Below, piece after piece: positions 11,634 to 23,084 of a stretch of DNA of 64,000 nt. The translations under genes were made by a program, and so were the position numbers. Origin of the DNA: Larix kaempferi (taxonomy: Eukaryota; Streptophyta; Pinopsida; Pinales; Pinaceae); the NCBI GenBank assembly GCA_027924585.1, contig BSBM01000964.1, positions 4,915,001 through 4,979,000 of the forward strand. The letters are read 5' to 3'. Every line of letters begins with the position of its first letter. Positions within the stretch are counted from its first letter, which is position 1. The notes beneath the pieces are model-generated. The model was given only the letters and a program-made list of their open reading frames with translations, did not search any database and was not told where the DNA came from.

Positions 11634-12964
11634 TTATGTTGACACAAGATTCTCTGTACTCCCACCATCAACTATGGTCTTGCAACGCCATTCTCCGATC
11701 CACACCTTTGTTCGAAAGATAGCCTTCCGTTGTGCTAGTTCCATCGGATTGTGTTGATCTTCCTGGATCAAAGCTCTCTGAACCGTCAGATTCCGGTTCT
11801 TCTTTTTCTCACCTCCACTGCTATCTGATGCCGATTCTTCCCTCTCGTCGACTTGCTCCTCCTTTCGACGTCTGGGTTTTGATTCCTCTGCAGCATGTAG
11901 GTTTTCTGGGAATTCATATTCCTTGTGACCCGTTCCTTGGCATTTGTAACATATTATGGTTGGTATGTTAACTCCTTTCTTATCGGATGGACCACTTCGA
12001 CCATAGGCACCTCGACCACGGTTCTCACGACCATCGCGTCGGTTTTCTTGCGCTCTTTCCTTTGTCGATGTCCCTTTTGCCCGTCGACTATCTTTGACAC
12101 CTTCTTTCTTGTAGCCGCTACTTTGACCTTTCATGGAGACAGTCTTTCCACCCTGACTAGTCATCCTGCCTCTGGTCACTGCATACTTTATCACCAGTTT
12201 ATCTTTCGCCTTCAGAACTAGTTGATAGGCTTCTCCGACTGCTCTGAATCTCGACATGCTGAGTTCATCCTGAACAGTGTATTTCAAGCCGTTTACATAT
12301 CTGGCGATAGCTTCTTCTCCTTCATTAGTCTGTCCTTACCAAATCGACAATTGGTAGAACTCCTCCGTGTACTCCTTCACGGTCATCTCTTTTTGTCGAA
12401 GTTTTGTAGCTTTTGAAACAAGGAAACCACATAGTCATTCAGCAAGAACTTCCCCTTCAGCTTGGAAACCATCCTGTCCCAAGATTTGATTTTCTCCTTG
12501 CCTTTCTTGAGTCTATCAGCCTATACATTGTCCCACCACAATGAGGCATGACCTTTCAACCTTAGACATGCAGTCTTAACCCGTTTAGGATCCTCGATCT
12601 ACTCTACATCGAAATATTTCTCCATCTCTCTGAACCAGTCGATCAAGTCTTCTGGGTCCAGGCTTCCCGAGTACGTATGCACATCTATCTTCGCCCAACC
12701 TCTCATTTATGTTAGAAGCTTGATGAGTTTCTCCTCTGTTTCTTCTATTGTGGCTTCCCGAGCTTCCACTTCCTCGACTTCCTTGTCGCTGTGGTCTAGC
12801 GCTTCAAGAATGCAACCACGCCTCTGGTTTTCTTTGATCGCTGCGACTTCATTTGTCGAAGTCCGCATCGTTCAGACGCATTCATTGAACATCTCATGAT
12901 CCACTATGACGGCTGCTATGCCACACGCTCTTCGTCCTCAGACATTAACGCCTCTATGAGCCAT
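11634..12964 (-). pseudogene. Element A gag and protease start, disrupted
   Basis: The frame starts with ATG at 12964 (MAHRGVNV, then a stop). It continues through the capsid-like segment (YSGSLDPEDLIDWFREMEKY, near 12680-12600) with further stops and a frameshift. From 12287 the frame is open for 217 codons: SRFRAVGEAYQLVLKAKDKL, a basic Arg/Gly/Lys-rich stretch, the zinc knuckle CYKCQGTGHKEYEF (last Cys replaced by Phe) and the protease active site VDGGSTENLVS. Gag packages element RNA and the protease matures it. The missing knuckle cysteine adds to the evidence of decay. Confidence 0.85.
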
Positions 12965-12998
12965 TTTCAACTTCTGCTGAAAATTCTCACACTTTTCG

Positions 12999-13212
12999 GT
13001 CCTAATACCAACTGAAGGAAGTCAAGTTGGTATAGTCTTCCTCTCCAACCGGACTCGCTTCCGGGCTCTGATACTAACTGACGCAAGTCAGGTTGATATA
13101 GTCTTCTCTTCTCCAACCGGACTCGCCTCTGGGCTCTGATACCAACTGACGCAATTCAGGTTGGTATAGTCTTCTCTTCTCCAACCGGACTCACCTCCGG
13201 GCTCTGATACCA
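12999..13212 (-). repeat. Triplicated primer-binding region of element A
   Basis: A 68-bp unit occurs about three times just inside the 5' LTR. GCTCTGATACCA-like motifs fall at 13065, 13133 and 13201, and a weaker one at 12999. Each is the complement of the initiator-Met-tRNA primer site TGGTATCAGAGC. The first two full units also carry TGACGCAA-like copies of the LTR edge. The functional site is expected to be the one touching the LTR, 13201-13212. Confidence 0.88.
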
Positions 13213-13214
13213 AC

Positions 13215-14176
13215 TAACGCAATTCGCCTTATGAAAATAAAGTTCTTGCTTAAAAATACACACGACACAAACCACAATGCTCACACAAACAAGGTGTAGA
13301 ACAAGAATCTTGGATTGGCTTATATTACTTTTCTAAAATCGGTTATAATGTAAAATAACTGTAAGCAAATAACTAACTAAAATCGGCATCAACCGTTACA
13401 ACATCAAAGTAACTGTGGTGTGTTCTCCCTGTGTGTCGACCTCACCCTCTCCTAGTTCACCTCGGAACTCTGAGCTATGGTTCGATCTCAACACTCTACA
13501 CTCAGCCAATGTGACTCTTCACAACTCTCTCGACTCTGCACTCTGCTCTCTCCTCTACTGCTTCCTTGTCTTTTTAGACTGAAGACCTTTCGTTCCTCTT
13601 CTACTCTGCGGGTGTTGTTTCCAAGATTATTACAATCCCGAGACACACATTCCCTTCCATTCACCGATCCTGCAAAATCCTACGAACCTGCACTGTCAGC
13701 TCCTATCCATGCTGCACAGCCTCTGTCCATGATGTCCACTGTCATGTCTTTCACCAACTCGCAATAACTGTAGTAAATTCCTCAGCAACCCTGAACGGCT
13801 ACTGGTACAGTCTCTTGACTTTTCTGTCCTTCCGACCTTGCTATAGCAGTCAGTCACGTCTCGATTGTCCTATTGGCTCACTCTTTCCCATCACACTTGG
13901 CTTCGCCAAACCTTGTCATCTCATAGTTCAACCACTTGTCGACTACTTGACCTCTTACATTGCTTGTCATCTGTCGACCATTCCCTGTCGATCCTTGACC
14001 TCCCGCGACATCTGTTGTTCCTTCAGTCGGCTGCACCCGACTGCTTCTGCTCGACTTATGGACTTCGACAAGTCAACCTGCTCCCCGCACCAGTGGTCAT
14101 TGGCACTCCCGTTGGTCGGCTCCCTTCGGTCGATCAACTTTGACTGATCTGCCTAGGTGTCGATGCCCCTACATCA
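13215..14176 (-). repeat. Element A 5' LTR
   Basis: A 962-bp copy of 8078-9038. Its plus-strand left edge reads TAACGC instead of TGACGC, a point change of the canonical terminal dinucleotide. The right edge is CATCA followed by the AAAAT target duplication. Confidence 0.93.
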
Positions 14177-15004
14177 AAAATATTCACTAACAATGCATAA
14201 TATCTATGTTTTAAATGGGGAAACTGATAACATAAACATTCAGATTTATTTTACTAACTTGACAAAAGTAAATAAGATAACACGATCTGAACATGGAATT
14301 CTGTAGAGGAAACAAATAGCCAAAGGAGCCCGTTCCACCCAACCTGCTCCTAAATATAGCCAAGCTACTTGCCTTAGGACCCCCGAGCCTGTTCACTGAA
14401 CCACCAGGACGAAGATGCTGTGTGGAGTAATGGAATAAATTCCTCTACAACTTAGTAGTAGTACTACCTGCCTTTAGCAATATCGAACTCAACAATGTGT
14501 CTGCACTAGTTCAGAATGCAGACTTAATTCACTCAATCACTTCTAACCTTCCCCTCATCGAATCTTTTGTAATCATAAATTATCACAAGGAAAGAATGAA
14601 CAGCCCCCTACTAAATTCGATAGGTAGATAAATAGCATGTCTAGGTCTTTTGGTCATTTTATTTCAGTAAATGAGCCACCTACTCAGTTCCACTTTCTTG
14701 GGGAACATTACCATAAAAGTAGGGAAGTTTCCCCCTGCAACAGTTAAAAGTGAGTTGAGGATGCTTCCAAGTGTCATTTTTCTCTCCACCACAGTCCATT
14801 CCCCCTAGTGGGTCAGTGAACACTCATTCAATAGTTTCCTTTGGATATTTGTCTCCACTTTTATTTATTAATAATAAAATATTCAAAGTATTTAATTACA
14901 GTCATCCATGACCCACTTGGTCAATAGTCATAAAACTTTACAATAAAAATAAAACATAATGTTTCCTTAATAACATAAAATGTCTAGAACTTGGGTATGT
15001 GACA
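14177..15004 (-). mobile_element. Element B 3' LTR, outer segment
   Basis: Continuation of the B LTR after element A, matching about 28649-29470 of the 5' LTR. It ends in GGGTATGTGACA at 15004, the LTR edge (TGTCAC... in element orientation). The first five bases are the right copy of A's target duplication. Confidence 0.92.
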
Positions 15005-15008
15005 AACA

Positions 15009-15017
15009 CCCCCTCTT
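15009..15017 (-). other. Polypurine tract of element B
   Basis: CCCCCTCTT on the plus strand reads AAGAGGGGG on the element strand, four bases before the 3' LTR start at 15004. This is the usual place for plus-strand priming. Confidence 0.75.
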
Positions 15018-17842
15018 AAGTTCAACATCGTCCTGGATGTTTCTTTAGTCATCATCCTCTTATTCTTCCTGGAACAACATTGGATATGCCACCCTCATAT
15101 TACTTTCCAATTCCCATGTTGCTTCATCCCGACTAAGGTGCTTCCACTGCACCTTTGCCTGTCCAATGGTACGATTACGAAGCAAATTTCCCTCATGTCG
15201 AGGATACAATCCGGTTCCACTAGAAGATCTCCTTCTGGTTCCACCTGTACATCATTCCATTTAATCATATGAGTAGCATCATGCACATATTTTTTCAAAA
15301 GAGAGATGTGAAATACATTATGTACTTTAAGATTCGGTGGCAATGCCAAATAATATGCCACTGGTCCTACCCTCGACAAGATTTTAAAAGGTCCACAATA
15401 CCTTAATGCTAATTTAGCATAGATTCCCAATCTCAGGGAACTCTTCTTAGGTTTTACCTTGAGGAACACATGTTCACCATCCTGAAACTCTTTTTGAGTT
15501 CTTTTAGATCTTCCTGACTTTTATGTCTATCTTGTGCAATTTTCAAATTGCCTTGAACCTGTTTCACGGTTAGTTCCATTTCTCTTAAAAAATCAAGTCC
15601 TAGCATTAACCTGTCAATTGGATTACTCCAAGAAATAGTAGTATTACATTTTCTGCCATATAAAATTTTCAGAGGGACTAAGCTTTGCTGAAGCTTGGTA
15701 ATGGTTATTATAAGCAAATTCAACAAGATGTAAATAATCCTCCCATTTACCTGGATGATCTCTAACATACATTCTTAACATGTCCTCAAGAATTTGATTA
15801 ACTCCTTCAGTCTGCCCATCTTTTTGTGGGTGAAATGATGTACTGAAATTTAAAGTAGTATCTAAACCTTTAAATAAAGATTTCCAGAAATTTCCTGTAA
15901 ACTTTGAGTCTCTATCAGAAATTATAACTTTCACAATACCATGCAAACGAAAAATCTGCTTCATAAAAATTTCAGCAATGTTAGCAACCTTTTGAGTTGT
16001 CTTAATAGGTATGAAGTGGGTTGCTTTACTGAGCTTATCCACAACTACCATTATGGAATCATTCTGTTTCTGACTTTTAGGTAAACCAGTAATAAAATCA
16101 ATACTAATTATGTCCCACTTCCAATCTGGAATAGGTAGTGGCTGCAACAAACCAGTTGGGTGTCGGTGTTCAACCTTTACTTGCTGACACTCTATACATC
16201 TAGCAATATATTCAGCTACTTCACTTTTCATACACAGCCAAAAATAATCTTTTCTCAGCATGGTTATCATATTTTGATAACCAGGATGTGCTGAGTATGG
16301 ACTTTTATGCAATTCATTTAAAATCAACAACTTAATTTCAGCAACATTAGGCACATAAAGTATGTTTTTATACAGCAGAAACCCTCTTTCGTCAATTCTG
16401 AAATCTGTTATAGAATTTTCAGCATTATCTTTAGCAATTTTATTAAGTAAATTCTGATATTTTTCATCCATTCTAATTCTTTCCTTAATCTGATTTTCCA
16501 TATCAGTTTTGTAAGTATTGATTGCTGAAATAAAATTTACTTTTGCATTTCTGCTTAATGCATCAGCGACCTTATTTTCCTTTCCCTTAATGTGCTGAAT
16601 CTCGAAATTGTACTTGCTAAGGAAAGCTAGCCACCTAGATTGCGTTGCGTTCAAATTTGGTTGATCCAACAAATATTTTAATCCTTTATTATTAGTCATT
16701 AAATTAAATTTTCTTCCAATTAAATGATGTTGCCACATTTTTAATGCATGTATTATAGCAGCTAACTCAAGGTCATAAGTTGCATAATTCTTCTCATGAA
16801 TCTTTAACTTTCTAGACTCATATGCAATCGCATGACCCTCTTGTGTCAAGACCCCACCAAGTTCGTCATTGCATGCATCCGTGCATACTATGAAATCTTT
16901 TTTGGGATCAACAATTTTTAAAATTGGTGCTTTTGTTAATAACTCTTTTAGTTTCTTAAAGCTTTCTTCACATCTTTGATCCCATACAAATTTCTTACCT
17001 TTCTTTTGTAAAGATGTTATAGGATTTGCTATTTTAGAAAATCCCTCTATAAACTTACGATGGTAACCTATAATTCCCATAAAAGATCATACACCAATTA
17101 CGTCTTTCGGGGCAGGCCATTCATTAATTGCTTTTATCTTGTCTGGGTCTACTACAATCCCATCCTTGGATATTACATGCCCTAGGTACTGTATTTTATC
17201 TTTATAAAAATCACATTTGATGAACTTAGCGTAAAGTTGGTGTTCCCTTAACACTTGTAGAATTATCTTTAAATGTTCATCATGTTCCTCTTTCGTCTTA
17301 GAATAAATTAGAATGTCATCAATAAAAACCACTACAAATTTATCCAAGTACTTATGTAATACGTTGTTCATTAAACACATGAAGACTATTGGAGCATTGG
17401 TCATCCCAAAAGGCATAACCATGAACTCGTAGTGTCCATACCGAGTTCTGAATGCAGTCTTAAAGATGTCCCCATCTTTAATTCTGACTTGGTGGTACCC
17501 GGACCTTAAATCTATTTTAGAGAATATCATTGCACCACGCAGTTGATCAAACAGATCGTCAATGCGGGGCAAAGCATATATGTTCTTTATGGTCATTTTA
17601 TTTAGTTGACGATAATCTATGCATAAACGCATAGTTCTGTCCTTCTTTTTAACAAAAATTACAGGTGCTCCCCAGGGAGACACACTAGGTCTTATATAAC
17701 TTTTATCAATCAATTCTTTATGCTGTGACTTAAGTTCATTAAGTTCCAAAATGCTCATTCTGTAAGGATCCTTTGAGTTCGGTACCACTCCTGGTACTAA
17801 CTCAATGGTGAAATCAAGTTCCCTTTTCGGAGGTAGTCCTAG

Positions 17843-17847
17843 AATTT
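17843..17847. repeat. Target-site duplication of element E (left), AATTT
   Basis: AATTT precedes the LTR at 17848 and recurs exactly at 23720-23724. It lies within B pol, between the DVFPEE and GLPPKRE codons. Confidence 0.93.
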
Positions 17848-18482
17848 TGTTGGCACCGGATAGATCCGCAGGAAGTGCAGAAGCCGACAAGTGCGAAAGG
17901 GTCATTCCGCGGAAGAAGGACCTTTCGCCACGTTTTGTGGAAATATAAGAGTTGTTAGAATAGTTGAGTCGGTCATGTGGACCAAATTGTAATAAGAGAA
18001 AAACATATAAATAGAACAAGATTGTAAGCCTAAGGGCATCTAAGTTTTGGAGATTAATGCGACCTTTTGGATTCTATTGACTATTCTCTGCAAGGTTTGT
18101 TCTGCAGATGTTAATGAATGAAGATGTTTGGTTATGAATTCTGTTGTTACGCGATGATGGGTTATTTAAATGCTTTCTATTGATTTGTGTTGATACATGT
18201 TGTTTGTTATGCAAATATGCTGTTGAATATGCTTTGAGACAAATATGTGAATGTTTGGTTAAATAGACTGTAGTAAATATTGTAATATTTGGTTAATGTG
18301 CACATATCTTCTTCGCAACTACGGAAGCTTGGTTCCTGCAGCACTCTTACTCACTTCGGGTGAGACCTCGCCTGCTTCGCAGGCATCGCTGGAAGGGTAA
18401 TTCCTTTTCGGGCCAGTGCGTAAGGGATGTTGGTGGTTGTTGACGACAGAGTGAACCCCTATTGAGAAGAGTTGTGTCAACA
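17848..18482 (+). repeat. Element E 5' LTR
   Basis: 635 bp, TGTTGGCAC to GTCAACA. A TATAAATA box lies at 18006-18013. Its antisense continues the B RT frame by chance and makes a chimeric ORF, which is not a real protein. Confidence 0.95.
18006..18013 (+). promoter_or_regulatory. TATA box in E 5' LTR
   Basis: TATAAATA lies about 159 bp into the LTR and is conserved in the 3' LTR at 23243-23250. This is the expected spot for the LTR promoter at the U3/R border. Confidence 0.6.
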
Positions 18483-18484
18483 AA

Positions 18485-18502
18485 TGGTTCCGTTGCCGGG
18501 AC
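18485..18502 (+). other. Primer-binding site of element E (Asp-tRNA-like)
   Basis: TGGTTCCGTTGCCGGGAC begins two bases after the LTR end. It is close to the tRNA-Asp complementary site known from Athila/Tat elements (TGGCGCCGTTGCCGGGGA) and unlike the Met-tRNA site used by elements A, B and C. Confidence 0.75.
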
Positions 18503-18525
18503 CCTATGCTAGAAAAGAAGGGGAT

Positions 18526-20790
18526 ATGCTATGGCACCCGACAAAACTAGAGATCCAAGAGTGGTTCAACAAGAAAGTGAAAAAATTCGCAGGAAGTGAG
18601 AAGAGGGACCTTAAATAGACAACAACCAAGTGGTTACAGAAATACGTCTATTCAGATATTCATGAAATCTTCTTCTGCAGATTCCCGGTGGTACTGCATG
18701 AGTGGCTAGCATAGTTGACATATCGCAAATATCACTGCCAGAAGACTGCACTGGAGTGTTGGGAACCGGATTGTTGGACCTTGGAGTTAGTGTGAAAACT
18801 GAAATAGGTCAACAACAAAGTATCACGAGATGTTGATTTTTGGATAGACAGTATCCTCGAGGGGTACATAACTGAGCTCATGGTAGATACTATTAAGTCA
18901 TACAGCGACGCCGAAAGAAATTTCTTCAGAGGACCAAGGGGAAGGTTCTTGTCATCACTGAAGTTGTGGATTAAAATGCTGGTCTATGAAAAAGGAATAT
19001 TGAGGATGTCCGCTGATGAGTAGAATAATTGGTGTGTGAGGGTGAAGGTATCGCGTAAATGCGATCCTAATGGAAAGATATGGTAGACGGACATGATTGA
19101 CGGCAAATTTGAGAGGGAAGCTAACGAAGAGTGTGGTCTCTTGAGGAGTGGAGAAATATTCTGGCATCCTGAGAAGAAGAGGTGGACTGAGAGAGAGTCT
19201 CTTGAGAGGACTGGAATAGAGAATCACGAGGCAGGACCATAAGAAAGGAAGTGCCCTTATTGCAAGGAAGACGTTGACCAGGCTACCCCATAGGCAGAGC
19301 AAGGTCAGATCGTAAGTTACCACGTACCTTCGACCTCGCACACTACTCCAAATTTTATAGGAAGAAACCAAAACTACTCGCAAAGTTTCCCTACTTGTAG
19401 CACTAAGAGTAGTGCTTCGGTAAACAACAATACTAGAAGTGTTAGGATGGAAAACAAGGCAAAGATGCCCACATTCCAAGGAGACGCAACTGAGGATACT
19501 GAACAGTATTGGTTCGTATTGAAAGTAGTCTGGACCGTAAAGCAGGTCCAGGATGATGCAATAAAGTTGGGACAGTTAGCAACAACCTTAAGGGGTCGTG
19601 CGCTAGACTGGTACATGAAATTTGTAAAAGTTTCGGTGGGGATATCGGTAAAAAAATTGGCTGAGATCAGAGCCGCAATGATTAACGAGTTTAGAAAACC
19701 AAAATTTGAGTCACAGTACGTCACGGAGCTTAAAGAAATTAAGGAATTTCTGAATGAATCAGTGTGGGAATTCGATCAGTGCTACAAAACGTTGATAGCA
19801 AAAGTGAGCTTCCGGTAAATGAGTTGCAACATAAAGAGTGGTTTATCGCGGGACTGGTACCACATATACAATGACTGTTGATGCAGCAAAAGGTCGCGAC
19901 ACAAGTGGAGGCATTGGAAATTGCAATGAAACTAGAGGCTTCACCAATTGGTGATACAAGGATAGGAATGGACAGAGTATAGGCGCAGTTGGATAATTTA
20001 ACGCTCCAGTTGGAGGACATCAAGAAGCGAAAGGAGTCTCACAGAGACATATGGTGTACTAGATGCCGGAATGAAGGACACCATAAGGACAATTGCCCAT
20101 AGTTTCGGGAGTATTTGCAGTCAGGGTCGCCAAACCCCCTTCGGCAAGGAGGTATGCCACGGTGTCCTATATGTCAGACCAGAGGACACTAACTGGAAGA
20201 GTGCGTATACTTACAAAATATGGTATCAAAACCGACGAATTTGTACTGCAAGTTCTATCAGTCGGTGGGCCATGATGAGAAGGACTGCAGGGCCTATGAC
20301 TTGTTGCAGGAGAGAACAACTAACACATACTTTATGAAAGGGGAGGAACCGTCGGTGATGCAGCAAAAATCACAGTATATTTAGCCACAGCAATACGACC
20401 AGGGGTAGTATGGGCACTCACAGTATCCCCCACCACCGTATGGACAACCGCACTATGGGATGCAGCAGTATCAACAACCACAATATGGGAAACCATAGTA
20501 TCAACAATATGGGCCACCATGTGGAGGCTCTAGCGGAGGATTCCACGGAGGATGAGGTCATGGAGGAGCTGTCGGAAGGGGACGGGGCCCGATCACCTGT
20601 TATAACTATGGCCAACAGGGACACTACAAAAGAGACTATCTGAATCCTGCACCGCAATGTACATACTGCAGTGCTGCGGACCACAGTGTAGAGGACTGCC
20701 ACCAACTCATTACGAAATGGAAAACCAAACACCCACCCCAGAATCAGAACAATCAGAACGCACCATCAACCATACAGAGGATATCGACAA
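18526..20790 (+). pseudogene. Element E gag with multiple zinc knuckles, disrupted
   Basis: One frame runs from ATG at 18526 to 19818 with about ten internal TAG/TGA stops, many at likely Trp or Arg codons. Its last part (19447-19818) is open and carries the capsid-like segment MPTFQGDATEDTEQYWF and LRGRALDWYMKF. A frameshift near 19815 leads to KEWFIAGLVPHIQ and then a series of CCHC-like motifs: CTRCRNEGHHKDNC, CPICQTRGH, CKFYQSVGHDEKDC, CYNYGQQGHYKRDY and CTYCSAADHSVEDC. Between the third and fourth lies a Q/Y/P/G-rich low-complexity stretch. Most gags have one or two knuckles. It was presumably the RNA-packaging protein of this element family. Confidence 0.75.
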
Positions 20791-20837
20791 AAGCCAGAAT
20801 TAGTCATGCGAAAGTAGGTATAGTAACCAGAGGAGGG

Positions 20838-21533
20838 GTGGCGACAAGTAGCGATAGGTCGCACCCCAATATTCGACCTACACAGTGGAAGAAAATCACC
20901 TTCGATGTCGCTATCAAAAAACAGGTTTTCTTAAAAACGCAAGAGGCAATAAGAACTCAAGGACAGTTACCTTTTCAAGGAGAAACCTACGATATTCTGC
21001 CAATGTTTGATTCAAGGAAGACACGACGGAGGGCAAAAACACTGGAGGCCTTCCTAGAAAGTTGTCTGGATTTGGCCAAAGATTCTGCCACGCTGGAAGA
21101 AATAGCTCACATACTGCGACGACACAAAGGGGAACGACTCGAACATAGAGTCAATCACATACATAAAATAAAAACAGGCCAAGAGATGTGGATGTTGGCA
21201 CAAATCAGAGAGTTTGATGTCAAATCCATCATCCTAGACTTAGGTTCAGATGTGAATATCATGACAAAACAAACATGGGAGACAATGGGGAAACCACAGA
21301 TGACCTGGTCACCGGTACAGTTGCGATTGGCGAACCAAAGCAAAGTCACTCCGCTTGGACGGATCTGTCAACTTCCTGTTGAAATTGAGGGGCTCAGAAT
21401 GTATGCAGACTTCGATGTCATTGAGATTGTGGACAACACCAGTCCTTATCCAGTACTGCCGGGGATAGACTTGGCTATGGAGAATCAAGCAATCATTAAC
21501 TTCAAAAAAAGAATAATGTCATTCGAAAATTAA
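20838..21533 (+). CDS. Element E aspartic protease region (open fragment)
   Basis: An open 231-codon frame in continuity with the last gag zinc knuckle upstream. Around residues 130-220 it reads KSIILDLGSDVNIMTKQTWE and later PYPVLPGIDLAMENQAIINF, the retropepsin-like fold of Gypsy elements. The active site is D-L-G-S rather than the usual D-T/S-G-S/A. After TAA the reading could continue into a stretch ending near 21830 (VLENWQNRMHEVS) with no RT motif. It is a retroelement fragment, not a host gene, and the ATG at 20838 is unlikely to be its true start. Confidence 0.65.
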   Translation: MATSSDRSHPNIRPTQWKKITFDVAIKKQVFLKTQEAIRTQGQLPFQGETYDILPMFDSRKTRRRAKTLEAFLESCLDLAKDSATLEEIAHILRRHKGERLEHRVNHIHKIKTGQEMWMLAQIREFDVKSIILDLGSDVNIMTKQTWETMGKPQMTWSPVQLRLANQSKVTPLGRICQLPVEIEGLRMYADFDVIEIVDNTSPYPVLPGIDLAMENQAIINFKKRIMSFEN

Positions 21534-21539
21534 GAAATA

Positions 21540-23084
21540 AGAGTCATTGCACCACTGGATCTTGTAGAAGGACAACACTATACAGATTCAACCATAAATG
21601 AGTTTACAGAAGGAGACAAGTTATACAACATCTCAGAGGATTATACTAAACCCACCATGGATGGAGACTTAGAATGGCACAACACTAGTTCGGTACTCTC
21701 CGACCCCAATGAGGTCCTTGAGAACTGGCAGAACAGGATGCATGAAGTGTCCTCTCGAAGATGTGCACAGATAACACAATCCTTGCGAAGAATAGCCACA
21801 GAAGAGTATGGAAACACGACGGAACCATGAACAACCGAAACAGAGCCAGCTGTCCTAGAAAAAATGATCACAGAATATAGCATCAATTCAGAAGATAATG
21901 GTCCCAGGACCACAGCAACCCACCGAAATACATGAACGACAATCGTAGTAGAGAAACCAAATGTGCGACTATGTATCACCATAGTGGCACTTACCGCACC
22001 TTTTTAAAGAAGAAAAAAAAATCAATAAGGATTGTTTCGTAGCTTGGAGTATGGCAGGATTGTTTCGTAGCTTGGAGTATGGACTGCGATCGCAGCACGA
22101 TCATGACTCTATCAAATCAGTACAGATGGGACCTTTTTCAGATAACAGGTCTGACAAACATGGATAATGATTAGTTACGTATAAATCGACACCAGCATGA
22201 GGCACGTTTGGCACACAAGATGGCTGGAGTCACCAACGACAACATTTCGCATGAGAATGACACAAGGAGCAGATGGGGGGGGTGGTATGGACACTCATCT
22301 TGCATGTAGGAAACCAGTCATGCCATGCAGATGAAATGATGATAGAATTGATGTATCAACAGAACGGATCTGCTGTGGATTTCTTGAAATAACCATCTAG
22401 GACGAAGGAAATGCATAAATGCAGGAACCAGACACCCAGCAGAGCACCGAGGTATTTTCCAGTAGTAGGAATCCCATGCTGAGAGCAAGGCATTTCATTA
22501 CATAAGTTAAGAGTTTCAAGGAGGCTATGGAAATGCTCCATTGCATTTCGTGTGGTAGCCCACCGGGGGTGCTATGGCCCGAACGACGAGTATGCATTAG
22601 CGCTTAGAGAAACATGAAGCTAGGACACTCGGGTATCACAAAGCGGAGGTTTCATCCGAGATGTCTAAGGACGTGGTAGTAGTTCACATCTTCTTGGCCC
22701 CAGTGAACACCAGAAGAACAAGGGCAGCAGGCCCCTGACCTTGGGAGGAATCAATACAAAGTGCGAAACAGATGTGCTGGAGTAGTCGGCCTGTTTCCCA
22801 CCTTGGTGTCATCGACAACCCCTTTCTATGGAAGGGACAAACGGGGAGTGATCCAACAACCTTTGGAGAGGTAGATGATCAAGGTTGCAAGAGACTGGAG
22901 GATGAATCCATAAAATACATAACAATGAACCAGCGACCAAAAAATGTGGATGCGAAGTACACAACAGCAAGTTCCAGACAACAAGAACAATTTTGAGACA
23001 ACCAAGCACCATATAGGGTGGATGCACACCAAGAGTGTCCAGCTGCAGTGGCTTGGGACGAGCCACAAGTTTGTGTTGAGGGCC
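21540..23084 (+). other. Element E 3' internal region without pol
   Basis: No RT, RNase H or integrase motif can be read in any frame. A tandem 28-bp duplication (ATTGTTTCGTAGCTTGGAGT...) starts at 22031 and 22059. A G-run sits at about 22274-22281. No strong polypurine tract is seen before the LTR at 23085, only GTTGAGGGCC. Confidence 0.6.

Larger units (their letters stand above)
8078..14176 (-). mobile_element. Element A: Ty3/Gypsy chromovirus-like retrotransposon, defective
   Basis: This is a complete LTR-to-LTR insertion of 6.1 kb with a perfect 5-bp target duplication AAAAT. Genes run on the minus strand: gag (12964-11634), protease plus reverse transcriptase (to 10317) and integrase (to about 9285). 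The region between RT and integrase is missing, including RNase H. The primer site TGGTATCAGAGC lies next to the 5' LTR, and a purine-rich tract (AGGGAGAC) precedes the 3' LTR. In the first ~210 aligned bases the LTRs differ at about 20 positions, so it is old. The RT wording ([18 protein letters not shown]) suggests a CRM/Galadriel-type chromovirus; that clade call is tentative. Confidence 0.93.
15005..17847 (-). pseudogene. Element B pol: RT, RNase H, integrase, chromodomain-like end
   Basis: Minus-strand pol of a Tekay/Del-like chromovirus. The RT (17847-17087) has [24 protein letters not shown] and the catalytic FIDD. A TGA at about 17085 separates it from a 478-codon frame (17080-15644) with RNase H (CTDACNDELGGVL, YDLELAAI) and integrase (H-H-C-C zinc site, then IDFITGLP, ISDRDSKF and QTEGVNQ). 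The RNase H catalytic Asp in MTDN is Asn here (MTNN). Frameshifts near 15650 and 15470 precede the last part, which ends in a chromodomain-like segment. The N-terminus was cut off by element E and continues at 23725. The polypurine tract complement CCCCCTCTT is at 15009-15017. Confidence 0.92.

Noticed and set aside
9338-12416. Plus-strand ORFs of 60-122 codons opposite element A genes.
   Set aside because: Shadows of the minus-strand gag-pol frames.
17087-18019. 310-codon ORF read as one protein.
   Set aside because: Its first ~57 codons are the antisense of the E LTR; only the part from 17847 down is B reverse transcriptase.
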